Below, piece after piece: positions 19,573 to 28,615 of a stretch of 64,000 nucleotides of DNA; position 1 is the first letter of the stretch, and the number at the start of each line of letters is the position of its first letter. The stretch is from Heliomicrobium modesticaldum Ice1. GTDB lineage: Bacteria; Bacillota; Desulfitobacteriia; Heliobacteriales; Heliobacteriaceae. Under the pieces are notes generated by a model, which was not told where the DNA came from, did no database searches, and worked only from the letters and a program-made list of their open reading frames with translations. Location: assembly GCF_000019165.1 (NCBI RefSeq), contig NC_010337.2:2409501-2473500 (forward strand), in the 5' to 3' direction. The position numbers and the translations under genes were made by a program.

Positions 19573-21423
19573 ATGGGTAAAATCATCGGTATCGACCTGG
19601 GCACAACCAACTCCTGTGTCGCCGTATTGGAAGGCGGCGAGTCAGTCGTCATCCCTAACAAAGAAGGCGCCCGGACCACCCCCTCGGTCGTCGGTTTTTC
19701 CAAAACGGGCGAGCGTCTCGTCGGTCAGGTGGCTAAACGGCAGGCCATCACCAACCCTGACCGGACGGTCATCTCAATCAAACGACACATGGGCACTGAT
19801 TATAAAGTAAAAATCGATGACAAGAACTACACCCCTCAAGAGATTTCGGCCATGATCCTCCAGAAGTTGAAGGCTGACGCTGAAGCCTACCTGGGTGAGC
19901 CGGTCACCCAGGCTGTCATCACCGTCCCGGCCTACTTCACCGATTCCCAGCGGCAGGCCACGAAAGACGCCGGCGCCATTGCAGGCCTGGAGGTCATGCG
20001 CATCATCAACGAACCGACGGCAGCCGCCCTGGCCTATGGTATCGATAAGGGAGAAGACCAGACCATCCTCGTTTATGACCTGGGCGGCGGCACTTTCGAC
20101 GTGTCCATCCTCGAACTGGGCGACGGCCTCTTTGAAGTAAAAGCCACCTCCGGCAACAACCGGCTCGGCGGCGATGACTTCGATGAAAAGATCATCAATT
20201 GGATGATTGCCGAATTCAAGAAAGAGACAGGCGTCGACCTGCGCGGCGACAAGATGGCCATGCAGCGTCTCAAGGAAGCCGCTGAAAAGGCCAAGATCGA
20301 ACTGTCCGGCGTCATGTCGACGAACATCAACCTGCCCTTCATCACCGCTACCGCCGATGGCCCTCAGCACCTGGACATGACCCTCACCCGAGCCAAGTTT
20401 GACGAGCTGACAGCCGACCTTGTGGAGATGACCATGGGGCCCACCCGCCAAGCTCTGCAAGACGCCAAGTTGGAACCGAAAGACATCGACAAGGTCATCC
20501 TCGTCGGCGGCTCCAGCCGGATCCCTGCCGTACAGGAAGCCATCCGCAAATACCTGGGCAAGGAGCCCTTCAAAGGCATCAACCCCGATGAGGTTGTCGC
20601 CATGGGGGCTGCTATCCAAGCTGGTGTGCTCGGCGGCGAGGTTAAAGGCATCGTCCTGGCCGACGTGACGCCTCTCTCCCTGGGCATTGAGACACTGGGC
20701 GGCATCTGTACCGTCCTTATCCCCCGCAACACGACCATCCCCACCAGCAAGAGCGAGACCTTCACCACTGCTGCTGATAACCAGACTTCTGTTGAGGTGC
20801 ATGTCCTTCAGGGTGAGCGCAAGTTGGCCTCCCAGAACAAGACCTTGGGCCGCTTCCACCTGAGCGGCATCGCACCGGCGCCGCGCGGTATCCCTCAGAT
20901 CGAAGTCAAATTCGACATCGACGCCAACGGCATCGTTCACGTCAGCGCCAAAGACAAGGCCACCGGCAACGAGCAGAAGATCACCATCACCGCCTCGACA
21001 GGCCTCTCCAAGGAAGAGATCGAGAGGATGATCAAAGACGCTGAACTGCACGCTGAAGAAGACCGCAAGCGCCAGGAAGAGGTGGAGATCCGCAACCAGG
21101 CTGACTCCATGGTCTACCAGGCGGAAAAGACCTTGAAAGACCTGGGCGATAAGGCGGAGGCTGCCGATAAGGCAAAGATCGAGTCTGCCAAGGAAGAACT
21201 GAAAAAAGCCCTCGAGGGCACAGACATGGAAGAGATCAAGAAAAAGACGGAAGCCCTGACGACCGTCGTCTATGAACTGTCCACCAAGCTTTATCAGCAA
21301 GCCAGTGCCCCTGGCGCGGGACCGGAAGGCGCCTCCGGCGGCTTTGGCGGAGAAAATAAAAAAGATGACAATGTGGTCGACGCCGATTATACTGTCATCG
21401 ATGACGATAAGAAAAAAACCTGA
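19573..21423 (+). CDS. dnaK: Chaperone protein DnaK (Hsp70)
   Basis: A 616-residue Hsp70. The nucleotide domain begins [13 protein letters not shown], with [11 protein letters not shown] near residue 146 and [10 protein letters not shown] near 175; the substrate domain follows from about residue 380, and the C-terminal lid ends in a Gly-rich stretch and an acidic tail. It folds and protects nascent and heat-damaged proteins in an ATP cycle driven by DnaJ and GrpE. ATG 19573 follows AGGAGGT. Its length and domains are ordinary for a Gram-positive DnaK. Confidence 0.98.
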   Translation: MGKIIGIDLGTTNSCVAVLEGGESVVIPNKEGARTTPSVVGFSKTGERLVGQVAKRQAITNPDRTVISIKRHMGTDYKVKIDDKNYTPQEISAMILQKLKADAEAYLGEPVTQAVITVPAYFTDSQRQATKDAGAIAGLEVMRIINEPTAAALAYGIDKGEDQTILVYDLGGGTFDVSILELGDGLFEVKATSGNNRLGGDDFDEKIINWMIAEFKKETGVDLRGDKMAMQRLKEAAEKAKIELSGVMSTNINLPFITATADGPQHLDMTLTRAKFDELTADLVEMTMGPTRQALQDAKLEPKDIDKVILVGGSSRIPAVQEAIRKYLGKEPFKGINPDEVVAMGAAIQAGVLGGEVKGIVLADVTPLSLGIETLGGICTVLIPRNTTIPTSKSETFTTAADNQTSVEVHVLQGERKLASQNKTLGRFHLSGIAPAPRGIPQIEVKFDIDANGIVHVSAKDKATGNEQKITITASTGLSKEEIERMIKDAELHAEEDRKRQEEVEIRNQADSMVYQAEKTLKDLGDKAEAADKAKIESAKEELKKALEGTDMEEIKKKTEALTTVVYELSTKLYQQASAPGAGPEGASGGFGGENKKDDNVVDADYTVIDDDKKKT

Positions 21424-21434
21424 TTCAGGCGACC

Positions 21435-21451
21435 GGGGGGCTTAGCCCCCC
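21435..21451 (+). other. Short GC hairpin between dnaK and dnaJ
   Basis: GGGGGG at 21435-21440 and CCCCCC at 21446-21451 enclose CTTAG. There is no T-run, so it is not a terminator by itself. It may separate the stability of the dnaK and dnaJ parts of the message. Confidence 0.4.
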
Positions 21452-21484
21452 TGTCGATGCTTTTACCGGAGGGAGGGGACAAGG

Positions 21485-22606
21485 ATGAGCAAACGTGATT
21501 ACTATGAGGTGCTAGGCGTTGGGCGGGACGCCGGGGAGACGGAGATCAAAAAGGCCTACCGCCGGTTGATCAAGGAATTCCACCCCGATGTCCACTCCGA
21601 CAAAGCATTCGCTGAAGAGAAGACCAAAGAGATCAATGAGGCTTACGAGGTGCTCTCTGATCCGGAAAAGCGCGCCCGCTATGACCAGTTCGGCCACGCC
21701 GGTCCCGGCGGTTTTGGCGGATTCGGCGAAGGCGGACCGGATATGGGTGGTTTCGGCGACATCTTCGACATGTTTTTCGGCGGCGGCTTCGGCGGCGGCC
21801 AGCGGCGCGGTCCCCAGAAAGGGGCCGACCTGCGGTTCAACTTGTCCATCACCTTTGAAGAAGCTGCTTTCGGCGTGGAGAAAGAGGTCGACATCCCGCG
21901 TCTGGAAGCTTGTGATGTCTGCGGCGGCAGCGGCGCTGAGCCGGGTACTTCGGCGACCACCTGTTCGACCTGTCACGGTTCTGGGCGGGTGACCACCGTT
22001 GCCAAGACGTTGCTGGGTAACATGCAGACGGTCCGTACCTGTCCCACCTGCGGCGGTGACGGAAAGATCATCAGCAAGCCCTGCCTTCACTGCGGCGGCC
22101 ACGGGAAGGTCCGCAAAAGGAAGCGCATTAAAGTGAAGGTGCCCGGCGGCGTCGATACGGGAACGCGGATCCGCGTCTCCGGCGAAGGTGAGGCCGGCGA
22201 CAGGGGTGGACCGCCGGGCGACCTCTATGTATTTATCGAGGTGCAACCGCACTCCTTCTTTGAACGCGACAACGACGACGTGACCTGCCAGGTTCCCATC
22301 AACTTTGTCCAGGCGGCCTTGGGTGCTGAGATCGAAGTGCCGACGTTGGACGGCAAGGTTTCCTTGAAGATCCCTGAAGGGACCCAAACGGGCGCCGTCT
22401 TCCGCATTCGCGGCAAAGGCATCAAACGCCTTCGGGGTACCGGGCGGGGCGATCAGCGGATCGAGGTCAAGGTGACCGTGCCGACCCGGTTGAGTGAAAA
22501 ACAAAAGGAATTGCTGCGGGAGTTCGGGCGCACCCTGAAGGCGGAAAACATTGAGTCAGAGAAAGAGAAGTCTTTCTTTGAGAAAATGAAAGACGCCTTC
22601 ATGTGA
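21485..22606 (+). CDS. dnaJ: Chaperone protein DnaJ (Hsp40)
   Basis: A 373-residue type I Hsp40. The J domain occupies residues 1-70 with the HPD motif at 33-35, followed by a Gly/Phe-rich linker to about 120 and four CxxCxGxG repeats (CDVCGGSG, CSTCHGSG, CPTCGGDG, CLHCGGHG) forming two zinc centres, then the substrate-binding C-terminal domains. It delivers clients to DnaK and stimulates its ATPase. The fourth repeat reads CGGHG. ATG 21485 follows GGAGGGAGGGG. Last classical gene of the CIRCE operon; prmA follows 36 nt later. Confidence 0.97.
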   Translation: MSKRDYYEVLGVGRDAGETEIKKAYRRLIKEFHPDVHSDKAFAEEKTKEINEAYEVLSDPEKRARYDQFGHAGPGGFGGFGEGGPDMGGFGDIFDMFFGGGFGGGQRRGPQKGADLRFNLSITFEEAAFGVEKEVDIPRLEACDVCGGSGAEPGTSATTCSTCHGSGRVTTVAKTLLGNMQTVRTCPTCGGDGKIISKPCLHCGGHGKVRKRKRIKVKVPGGVDTGTRIRVSGEGEAGDRGGPPGDLYVFIEVQPHSFFERDNDDVTCQVPINFVQAALGAEIEVPTLDGKVSLKIPEGTQTGAVFRIRGKGIKRLRGTGRGDQRIEVKVTVPTRLSEKQKELLREFGRTLKAENIESEKEKSFFEKMKDAFM

Positions 22607-22642
22607 GGACCGGCTTAACCGGCGGGGAAGGGTGAATCGCTG

Positions 22643-23593
22643 TTGAAATGGCGTGAGATCGCCATCACCACCCGGCAGGAAAATGCCGACGCGATGGCCG
22701 AGATTTTTGAAGCAGTCGGGGCTATGGGGATGGTCATCGAGGATCCCCAACTGATTGCCAGCTATATTGAAAGCAATGTCTGGGACCTTCATGATGTGGA
22801 GATCCCCGATGTGCCGGAAGGCATGATCCGGGTGAAGACATACCTCGCCATCGACAATACCCTGGAAGAGCGGCTTGCGGCGTTGCAGGAAGAACTGTCG
22901 GCCCGGGAACGATCCGAAAAATGGCCCGCCCATGCCTGGACGATGACGGACCTCCATGAGGACGACTGGGCTCATGCCTGGAAAGCCTTTTTTAAACCGG
23001 AAAAAGTCGGTCGCCGTGTCGTCATCCGGCCGACCTGGGAAGAATATGTCCCTAAAGAAGATGACCTTGTCATCTCCATCGACCCGGGGATGGCCTTCGG
23101 AACCGGCACCCATCCTACGACGGTCATGTGTATCCGCGCCCTTGAGGACTATGTCCACGCCGAAGCTCACGTCCTCGATGTAGGCACCGGCTCCGGCGTA
23201 CTTTCCATTGCTGCCGCCTTGCTGGGCGCGAAAAGAGTGCTCGCCGTCGACAATGACCCGGTGGCTGTGGCCACAGCCCAAGAAAACGTGATCTTGAATC
23301 AGGTTGATGAGATTGTGGAAGTTCGCCGTAATGACCTGTTGAGCGGGTTGTCGGAACAGGCTGACATCCTGGTGGCCAACATCATCGCCGATGTGATCAT
23401 CCGCTTGGCCCCTCAAGCGGCGGCTTTGCTCGCTCCTGAGGGGATCATGATTGCTTCAGGCATCATACAGAACCGTCTCGATGATGTGGTGGCGGCGATG
23501 ACGGAAAAAGGTTTTTCCATCGAAGAACTGATCAGCCACGGCGAATGGGCCGCCATTGTCGCCCGCAGGGCCGGCGTCTCAGCGGAAGGCTGA
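22643..23593 (+). CDS. prmA: Ribosomal protein L11 methyltransferase
   Basis: A 316-residue SAM-dependent methyltransferase. The N-terminal substrate domain is followed by FGTGTHPTT near residue 153 and the SAM-binding VLDVGTGSGVLSIAAA near 177, with the NPPY-like equivalent VANIIADVI. It trimethylates ribosomal protein L11. TTG 22643 is the best start, with GGGAAGGG upstream. It is placed directly after dnaJ, the usual order in Firmicutes, so heat-shock transcripts may read into it. Confidence 0.93.
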   Translation: MKWREIAITTRQENADAMAEIFEAVGAMGMVIEDPQLIASYIESNVWDLHDVEIPDVPEGMIRVKTYLAIDNTLEERLAALQEELSARERSEKWPAHAWTMTDLHEDDWAHAWKAFFKPEKVGRRVVIRPTWEEYVPKEDDLVISIDPGMAFGTGTHPTTVMCIRALEDYVHAEAHVLDVGTGSGVLSIAAALLGAKRVLAVDNDPVAVATAQENVILNQVDEIVEVRRNDLLSGLSEQADILVANIIADVIIRLAPQAAALLAPEGIMIASGIIQNRLDDVVAAMTEKGFSIEELISHGEWAAIVARRAGVSAEG

Positions 23594-23608
23594 ACCGGGG
23601 CGTGACTG

Positions 23609-24373
23609 ATGTATCGATTTCTCTTTGAACCTAGGAATCTGACCGGTGCTCGCGTCTGCCTCGATCGAGAAGAGAGCCAGCATCTCTCTAAGGTGCTGCG
23701 CCTGCGCGCCGGTGATGCTGTGCTTGCCTTTGACGGGCAGGGGAATGAGTATGAAGCCATCGTCGCCGAGATCAATGGCGACAAGGCTTTTCTCGAAAGC
23801 CTGCGCCCTACCGGTGCTTCGCGGGAGGCGCCGATCCGCCTCTGGTTGCTTCAGGGCGTCGCTAAGGGAGAAAAGATGGAGCTGGTGATCCAAAAGGCTA
23901 CCGAGCTTGGTGTGGAAAAAATCTTTCCTGTTCTGACCGAACGGTCTGTCGTGCGTTTCGACGCCGCCAAAGCGAAGGAACGGCGCGATCGCTGGCAGAA
24001 GATCGCCCGTGAAGCAGCCAAACAGTGCTGGCGCACGGTTATTCCCGAGGTGCAGCTCCCGGCAGCATGGGCAGAAGTCATCACCGATTGGGATATGACG
24101 ATGCCCCTCCTGATCCCCTGGGAGAAAGAGCAGGGAAAGGGGCTAAAGCAGGTGCTCACTGTCCTGAAAAAGGAGGGGCTCCTTCACGACAGCCCCGCTA
24201 AAGTCATCGGCCTCGCCATCGGCCCTGAGGGCGGATTAACGGCGGCAGAGGTGGCCCTCGCGCGAGACCGAGGCGCTCGGACTGTCAGCCTCGGTCCCCG
24301 GATTTTGCGGACCGAGACGGCTGGCATCGCCGCCCTGGCCGCCATCATGTACGAACTGGGGGATTGGGGATGA
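23609..24373 (+). CDS. rsmE: 16S rRNA m3U1498 methyltransferase
   Basis: A 254-residue SPOUT-class methyltransferase with an N-terminal PUA-like domain (ESQHLSKVLRLRAGD) and a knotted C-terminal domain containing IGPEGGLTAAE near residue 203 and LGPRILRTETAG. It methylates U1498 in the decoding region of 16S rRNA. It begins 15 nt after prmA and its stop overlaps the start of mtaB (ATGA), so the three genes are probably cotranslated. Confidence 0.93.
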   Translation: MYRFLFEPRNLTGARVCLDREESQHLSKVLRLRAGDAVLAFDGQGNEYEAIVAEINGDKAFLESLRPTGASREAPIRLWLLQGVAKGEKMELVIQKATELGVEKIFPVLTERSVVRFDAAKAKERRDRWQKIAREAAKQCWRTVIPEVQLPAAWAEVITDWDMTMPLLIPWEKEQGKGLKQVLTVLKKEGLLHDSPAKVIGLAIGPEGGLTAAEVALARDRGARTVSLGPRILRTETAGIAALAAIMYELGDWG

Positions 24374-25710
24374 ATCCCGGAGAACCCACCGCTGCATTTC
24401 ACACCCTTGGCTGCAAGGTCAACCAGGGCGAGACAGACGCTATCGCCGGCATGTTTAAAGCCCGCGGATACGCTATCGTGCCTTTTGACGCGCCGGCTGA
24501 TGTCTATGTTGTCAACACCTGCACCGTCACTCATCTCAGTGATCGCAAATCCCGCCAGGCCATCCGCAAGGCCAACCGGCAGAACCCTGACGCAGTCGTC
24601 GTCGTGACCGGTTGCTATGCCCAGACAGCCGCTGATGAGGTCCAAGCCATCGAGGGGGTAGATATCGTCGTTGGCACCGATCGGCGCAGTGCCATTGTCG
24701 ATCTGGTGGAGGAGCATCGGCGAAGCGGGGAGACAGTGAATACCGTTTATGACTCATGCCGGATCGAGCGCTTTGAGGAGCTCCCTGCCGCACCAGAACG
24801 CTCACGTGCCCGGGCGACGATAAAGATCCAGGATGGTTGTGATCTCTACTGCACATACTGCATCATCCCTTATGCGCGCGGTCCCGTGCGCAGTCGCAGG
24901 ATAGAGAGTGTTGTCGAGGAGGCCACAAGACTTACCGGTGAGGGGTTTAAGGAGATCGTTCTTTCTGGGATCCATCTGGGCGCATACGGGAGTGATTTCA
25001 ACGCAGACCTGGCCAAGTTGATCGTTGAACTCTGCCGCATCCCCGGTCTGCGGCGCATCCGTGTCGGTTCTGTGGAACCCCAGGAGTTTACGCCAGAACT
25101 GTTGGAGGCCGTCGTCCATCCCCGTGTCTGTCCTCACTTCCACATCCCCTTGCAATCGGGATCAGATGCGGTGTTAGAACGAATGGGCCGCCGGTACCGG
25201 CGGCAGGATTTTCTTGATGTGACACGGAAGATCCAACAAATGATCCCTGGCGTGGCGATCACCAGCGATGTCATCGTCGGTTTTCCCGGAGAGCGAGAAG
25301 CGGATTACCTGTTGTCGGAGGAACTCTGCCGCGCCACCGGGCTCGCCGGTCTCCATGTCTTTCCCTATTCACCGCGTCGCGGAACGCCTGCGGCAACCTT
25401 CCCCGATCAAATTCCTTCGGCTGTCAAGCAGGAGCGGGCGCAGCGACTCGCCAAACTGGCCCGCGAATTGGCCAGCGATTACGCCAAGGGCTTTGTCGGT
25501 CAAATTCGAGAAGTGCTGGCAGAAGAACAGGTCGACGGCGTTTGGACTGGACATACGGACAACTACCTGAAGGTCTTTTTCACAGATCCGGCTGGAAGCT
25601 CGCCAGAGGAGACGGTGCCGGTGATTAAACGGGAGGATTTGGTCCGCCTTCACTTGCGCCGCATCCGGCCTGACGGCGCCCTCGAAGGGCTTCCCATCGA
25701 GCTGGCTTGA
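24370..25710 (+). CDS. mtaB: tRNA t6A37 methylthiotransferase
   Basis: A 446-residue radical-SAM methylthiotransferase that converts t6A to ms2t6A at tRNA position 37. The N-terminal UPF0004 domain carries its three cluster cysteines in LGCKVNQGE, NTCTVT and TGCYAQ. The radical-SAM motif CDLYCTYC places cysteines near 157, 161 and 164, and a TRAM domain closes the protein. LGCKVN and the phrase YARGPVRSR mark it as the MtaB rather than MiaB or RimO branch. ATG 24370 overlaps the rsmE stop. Confidence 0.92.
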   Translation: MNPGEPTAAFHTLGCKVNQGETDAIAGMFKARGYAIVPFDAPADVYVVNTCTVTHLSDRKSRQAIRKANRQNPDAVVVVTGCYAQTAADEVQAIEGVDIVVGTDRRSAIVDLVEEHRRSGETVNTVYDSCRIERFEELPAAPERSRARATIKIQDGCDLYCTYCIIPYARGPVRSRRIESVVEEATRLTGEGFKEIVLSGIHLGAYGSDFNADLAKLIVELCRIPGLRRIRVGSVEPQEFTPELLEAVVHPRVCPHFHIPLQSGSDAVLERMGRRYRRQDFLDVTRKIQQMIPGVAITSDVIVGFPGEREADYLLSEELCRATGLAGLHVFPYSPRRGTPAATFPDQIPSAVKQERAQRLAKLARELASDYAKGFVGQIREVLAEEQVDGVWTGHTDNYLKVFFTDPAGSSPEETVPVIKREDLVRLHLRRIRPDGALEGLPIELA

Positions 25711-25742
25711 CGGAGCGAAACCTGGCAAAGGGGGTGAATCTG

Positions 25743-26087
25743 TTGAGCGAATGTATCTTTTGCAGGATCATCCGGCGGGAGATCCCGGCCCAATTCGTCT
25801 ACGAAGATGAACAGGTTGTCGCCTTTCGGGACATCAACCCGGTGGCACCGACTCATATCCTGATCATCCCCCGTGAACACATCGCTTCTGTGGCAGAGGC
25901 CACCCCCGAACATCAGGCGCTTTTGGGTCAAATCCTCTTAGCAGCCCCCAGGATCGCTGAAAAGATCGGCATCGAGAAGGATAATTTCCGGCTTGTGATC
26001 AACACCGGCGCTGACGCCGGTCAGACCGTCTTTCACATCCACGTCCATCTCCTGGCCGGAAGAGCCTTGGCTTGGCCGCCGGGATAA
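25743..26087 (+). CDS. hinT: HIT-family purine nucleoside phosphoramidase
   Basis: A 114-residue HIT protein with CIFCRIIRREIPA at the N-terminus and the catalytic histidine triad HIHVHLLAG near the C-terminus. The family hydrolyses AMP-linked phosphoramidates. TTG 25743 is chosen, 8 nt after AAAGGGGG; the longer frame would start inside mtaB. The C-terminus is a little longer than usual, ending in WPPG. It closes the mtaB transcription unit before the rpsU promoter. Confidence 0.9.
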   Translation: MSECIFCRIIRREIPAQFVYEDEQVVAFRDINPVAPTHILIIPREHIASVAEATPEHQALLGQILLAAPRIAEKIGIEKDNFRLVINTGADAGQTVFHIHVHLLAGRALAWPPG

Positions 26088-26106
26088 AACGGCAATAACT
26101 CCCCTG

Positions 26107-26135
26107 TTGACGCTTTCACTCCCTGGAAGTATAAT
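26107..26135 (+). promoter_or_regulatory. Sigma-A promoter of rpsU-yqeY
   Basis: TTGACG at 26107-26112 and a perfect TATAAT at 26130-26135 with a 17-nt spacer. The message would carry a leader of about 90 nt before rpsU. Confidence 0.8.
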
Positions 26136-26231
26136 GTAGTCTGTGTGCATCTTGTTTGCACACGACCGTTCACCGCACCATGCACAGCCTGGACCCGGCA
26201 TCTTAGATACCAGCGGGGGGAGGGAAGCGGA

Positions 26232-26408
26232 ATGAGCGAAGTACGAGTAGGTAAAAATGAGACTTTAGATAGCGCCCTGCGGCGTTTTAAGCGCTCCTGC
26301 CAGAAAGCGGGCGTTTTGTCGGAATGCCGCAAGCGTGAACACTATGTCAAACCCAGTGTGAAACGGAAGAAAAAATCAGAGGCAGCCCGGAAACGGAAGT
26401 CCACCTGA
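26232..26408 (+). CDS. rpsU: 30S ribosomal protein S21
   Basis: A 58-residue basic protein with the S21 pattern [18 protein letters not shown] followed by a Lys/Arg-rich tail ([13 protein letters not shown]). It contacts the 3' end region of 16S rRNA and helps initiation. ATG 26232 follows a strong purine-rich stretch GGGGGGAGGGAAGCGG. Followed 14 nt later by yqeY, the common Firmicute pairing. Confidence 0.97.
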   Translation: MSEVRVGKNETLDSALRRFKRSCQKAGVLSECRKREHYVKPSVKRKKKSEAARKRKST

Positions 26409-26422
26409 GGAATGGTGACGTT

Positions 26423-26872
26423 ATGTCGCTGAAGGAACGTTTGATGGAGGACATGAAGCAGGCGATGAAGGACAAAGAGGCTGGCAAGTTCCGCCTCTCT
26501 GTTATTCGCATGGCTCGGTCCGCCATTCAGAAAGTGGAAATCGATAAACGGCGCGATCTCACGGAAGAAGAGACTATCGATGTGCTTGCCCGGGAAGTGA
26601 AGCAGCGCCGCGATTCCATCGCTGAGTATGAAAAAGCGGGTCGCTCCGATGCCGTGGAAGCGCTGAAAGAAGAAATCGCGCTTCTGACCGCGTATCTTCC
26701 CCAACAACTTTCCGAAGAAGAGGTCCGCGCGCTGGTGCGGGAAGCTGTGGCGGAGACAGGCGCACAGAGCCCCAAAGACATGGGCAAGGTCATGGGGATT
26801 CTGATGCCGAAGGTCAAAGGTCGCGCTGACGGTAAACTGGTCAACCAGGTCGTCAAGGAGTTCCTTGGCTAA
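26423..26872 (+). CDS. yqeY: GatB/YqeY domain protein
   Basis: A 149-residue helical protein. The N-terminus has LKERLMEDMKQAMKDKE, the centre QRRDSIAEYEKAGR, and the C-terminus GRADGKLVNQVVKEFL, the shared tail domain also found on the amidotransferase subunit GatB. The stand-alone protein is thought to interact with tRNA or tRNA-dependent enzymes, but its exact job is unsettled. ATG 26423. It ends the rpsU unit and is followed by a strong terminator. Confidence 0.92.
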   Translation: MSLKERLMEDMKQAMKDKEAGKFRLSVIRMARSAIQKVEIDKRRDLTEEETIDVLAREVKQRRDSIAEYEKAGRSDAVEALKEEIALLTAYLPQQLSEEEVRALVREAVAETGAQSPKDMGKVMGILMPKVKGRADGKLVNQVVKEFLG

Positions 26873-26902
26873 CCATTGATTGTACAACCCCGGAAACGGA
26901 TG

Positions 26903-26940
26903 AAGAGCCCTTGCGGATACCGACCGCAGGGGCTCTTTTT
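26903..26940 (+). terminator. Strong terminator after yqeY
   Basis: AAGAGCCCTTGCGG at 26903-26916 pairs with CCGCAGGGGCTCTT at 26924-26937, followed by TTTTT. The stem is almost perfect over 14 positions. Confidence 0.9.
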
Positions 26941-27047
26941 CGTGTGCGCCCTGCGTCACGTCATGGCTCTGTCTCGCTTACGTCGCCGGGTCATGTTCCC
27001 CAAACTTTCCGCATAGGTATGGACAAGGATGGAAAGGAGTGCGGAGC

Positions 27048-27332
27048 ATGGCCTGGGAACGGGGCAAGCAGCGATTGCAGAAGGCATTGGCCGGATTCCT
27101 CGAAATGCCGAAAGATGTGCTTTTGGATTACCCGAAGATCACCATGATCGGGAATGTGCAACTGGTGCTGGAAAACCACCGGGGCATAGTCGAGTATGCC
27201 GACGAACGCATCCGCGTCGGCATCACCGGAGGTCAATTAGAGATTATCGGGGAACAACTGGTGCTACGAACGATCCTTCCCGAGGAACTGGTTGTGGAGG
27301 GACGCATCCGTCAACTGAACTACTTTAAATGA
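27048..27332 (+). CDS. yqfC: Sporulation protein YqfC
   Basis: A 94-residue protein of the YabP/YqfC family, which are mother-cell-expressed sporulation proteins of unknown biochemical role. The pattern DVLLDYPKITMIGN, then VENHRGIVEY-like residues and IRVGITGGQLEIIG is typical. ATG 27048 follows AAAGGAG by 8 nt. The stop overlaps the first possible start of yqfD. In Bacillus this pair is under sigma-E; no obvious sigma-E promoter was confirmed here. Confidence 0.88.
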   Translation: MAWERGKQRLQKALAGFLEMPKDVLLDYPKITMIGNVQLVLENHRGIVEYADERIRVGITGGQLEIIGEQLVLRTILPEELVVEGRIRQLNYFK

Positions 27333-27349
27333 TCCGGGGGGAGAAGGCC

Positions 27350-28582
27350 ATGTTGCGCCGTTGGTGGTCTTTTTGGATCGGCTTTTTGGGCATCAGAATA
27401 GAAGGATCGCAATTGGAGAAGTTCATCAACATGGCGGCAAGCCGGGGCATCCCTCTGTACGACCTGCGGCGGGAACCGTCAGGCCGCATATCGGCGAAGG
27501 TGCGGATGGATGGCTTTCGTTCCCTCCGCCATGTGGCCCGCAAGTCAGGCAGCCGGATGCGCATCGAGTCGCGCTACGGCTTGCCTTTTTACGCGTCATC
27601 GTTGAAGCGGCAGCGATCTCTCGTCATCGGTGTCATTTCGTTTGTGCTGACGATTTTGATTATGTCCACCTTTGTCTGGGATGTGGAAGTCATCGGCAAT
27701 GATCGGGTGGACAAGCAGCAGCTTTTGCAGGCAGCCGCCGAGAAGGGGATTCGTTTAGGACGATGGCGTCCCCTGATCGATGTGCGGGAGGCGGAACAAG
27801 CGATCATGGGCGCCGTTCCAGGGCTGGAATGGGTGGGCATCACGGCGAAAGGAACCCGCGTCGTTATAGAAGTGCAGGAAAAAGTGTTGCCCAAAAAACC
27901 GGCTGTAGACGGACCTTGCAATATCATCGCAACGAAGGACGGTATCATTCAACGCCTGATGGTGCTCGTTGGGGAGGGAAAAGTCGTTGAGGGTGAACGA
28001 GTCGTCAAGGATCAGGTGTTGATCTCCGGGCTCATTTTCCAACACAAGCCAACAATACGATCACAAGCAGAAGATAAGCCCGAACCGCCTAAACTAATCG
28101 ACAAGGTGCAAGCCCGAGGGGAAGCATGGGCCAAGGTGTCATACGATCAATGGATCGAGGAACCTGTTGTGCTGGAAGGGACGGTTCCAACAGGAGCTGT
28201 GAGCGAACAATGGCGCATAAAATGGGGAAATAAAGAGATCATCATAAAAGGTCCGCCTAGCAACCCCTATCCTGTCGGCGTTGAAGAGGTTTCTCTGAGA
28301 ACTCCTTCATTATGGAGGAATCTAGGCTTACCCGTCGAAATAATAAAAGCAGAGTATCATGAACTGCGCGCCTTCCGTCATGAACGCACTGCTCAGGAAG
28401 CGATGACAGCGGCGCAGGAGAAAGCCAGGCAGGCTGTCAGTGTTCTGCTGCCGCCGGGCGCCCGGGTGTTGCGGGAGATGGTACTCCCCCAACCGGCGCC
28501 CCCGGGAATGGTCAAGGTGAAAGTATCCGTGGAAACGCTGGAAGACATTGGCCAGCCCCAGCCGATCGAAACAAGCACATAA
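27350..28582 (+). CDS. yqfD: Sporulation protein YqfD
   Basis: A 410-residue protein with a short N-terminal domain, one membrane segment near residues 86-106 (SLVIGVISFVLTILIMSTFVW) and a large extracytoplasmic part that begins with a POTRA/FtsQ-like stretch (VEVIGNDRVDKQQLLQAAAEKGI). In Bacillus it is a mother-cell sporulation protein. ATG 27350 follows GGGGGGAGAAGG; an ATG at 27329 overlaps the yqfC stop and lacks a ribosome site. It ends in VETLEDIGQPQPIETST. Directly precedes phoH, as in Bacillus. Confidence 0.88.
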   Translation: MLRRWWSFWIGFLGIRIEGSQLEKFINMAASRGIPLYDLRREPSGRISAKVRMDGFRSLRHVARKSGSRMRIESRYGLPFYASSLKRQRSLVIGVISFVLTILIMSTFVWDVEVIGNDRVDKQQLLQAAAEKGIRLGRWRPLIDVREAEQAIMGAVPGLEWVGITAKGTRVVIEVQEKVLPKKPAVDGPCNIIATKDGIIQRLMVLVGEGKVVEGERVVKDQVLISGLIFQHKPTIRSQAEDKPEPPKLIDKVQARGEAWAKVSYDQWIEEPVVLEGTVPTGAVSEQWRIKWGNKEIIIKGPPSNPYPVGVEEVSLRTPSLWRNLGLPVEIIKAEYHELRAFRHERTAQEAMTAAQEKARQAVSVLLPPGARVLREMVLPQPAPPGMVKVKVSVETLEDIGQPQPIETST

Positions 28583-28615
28583 CAGGCGCGAGGCGTCACA
28601 GGAGGTTGGACGAAC

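Noticed and set aside
19774-21300. 508-residue open frame antisense to dnaK
   Set aside because: Common shadow of a GC-rich dnaK; no ribosome site or family motif, and the amino-acid pattern mirrors DnaK codons.
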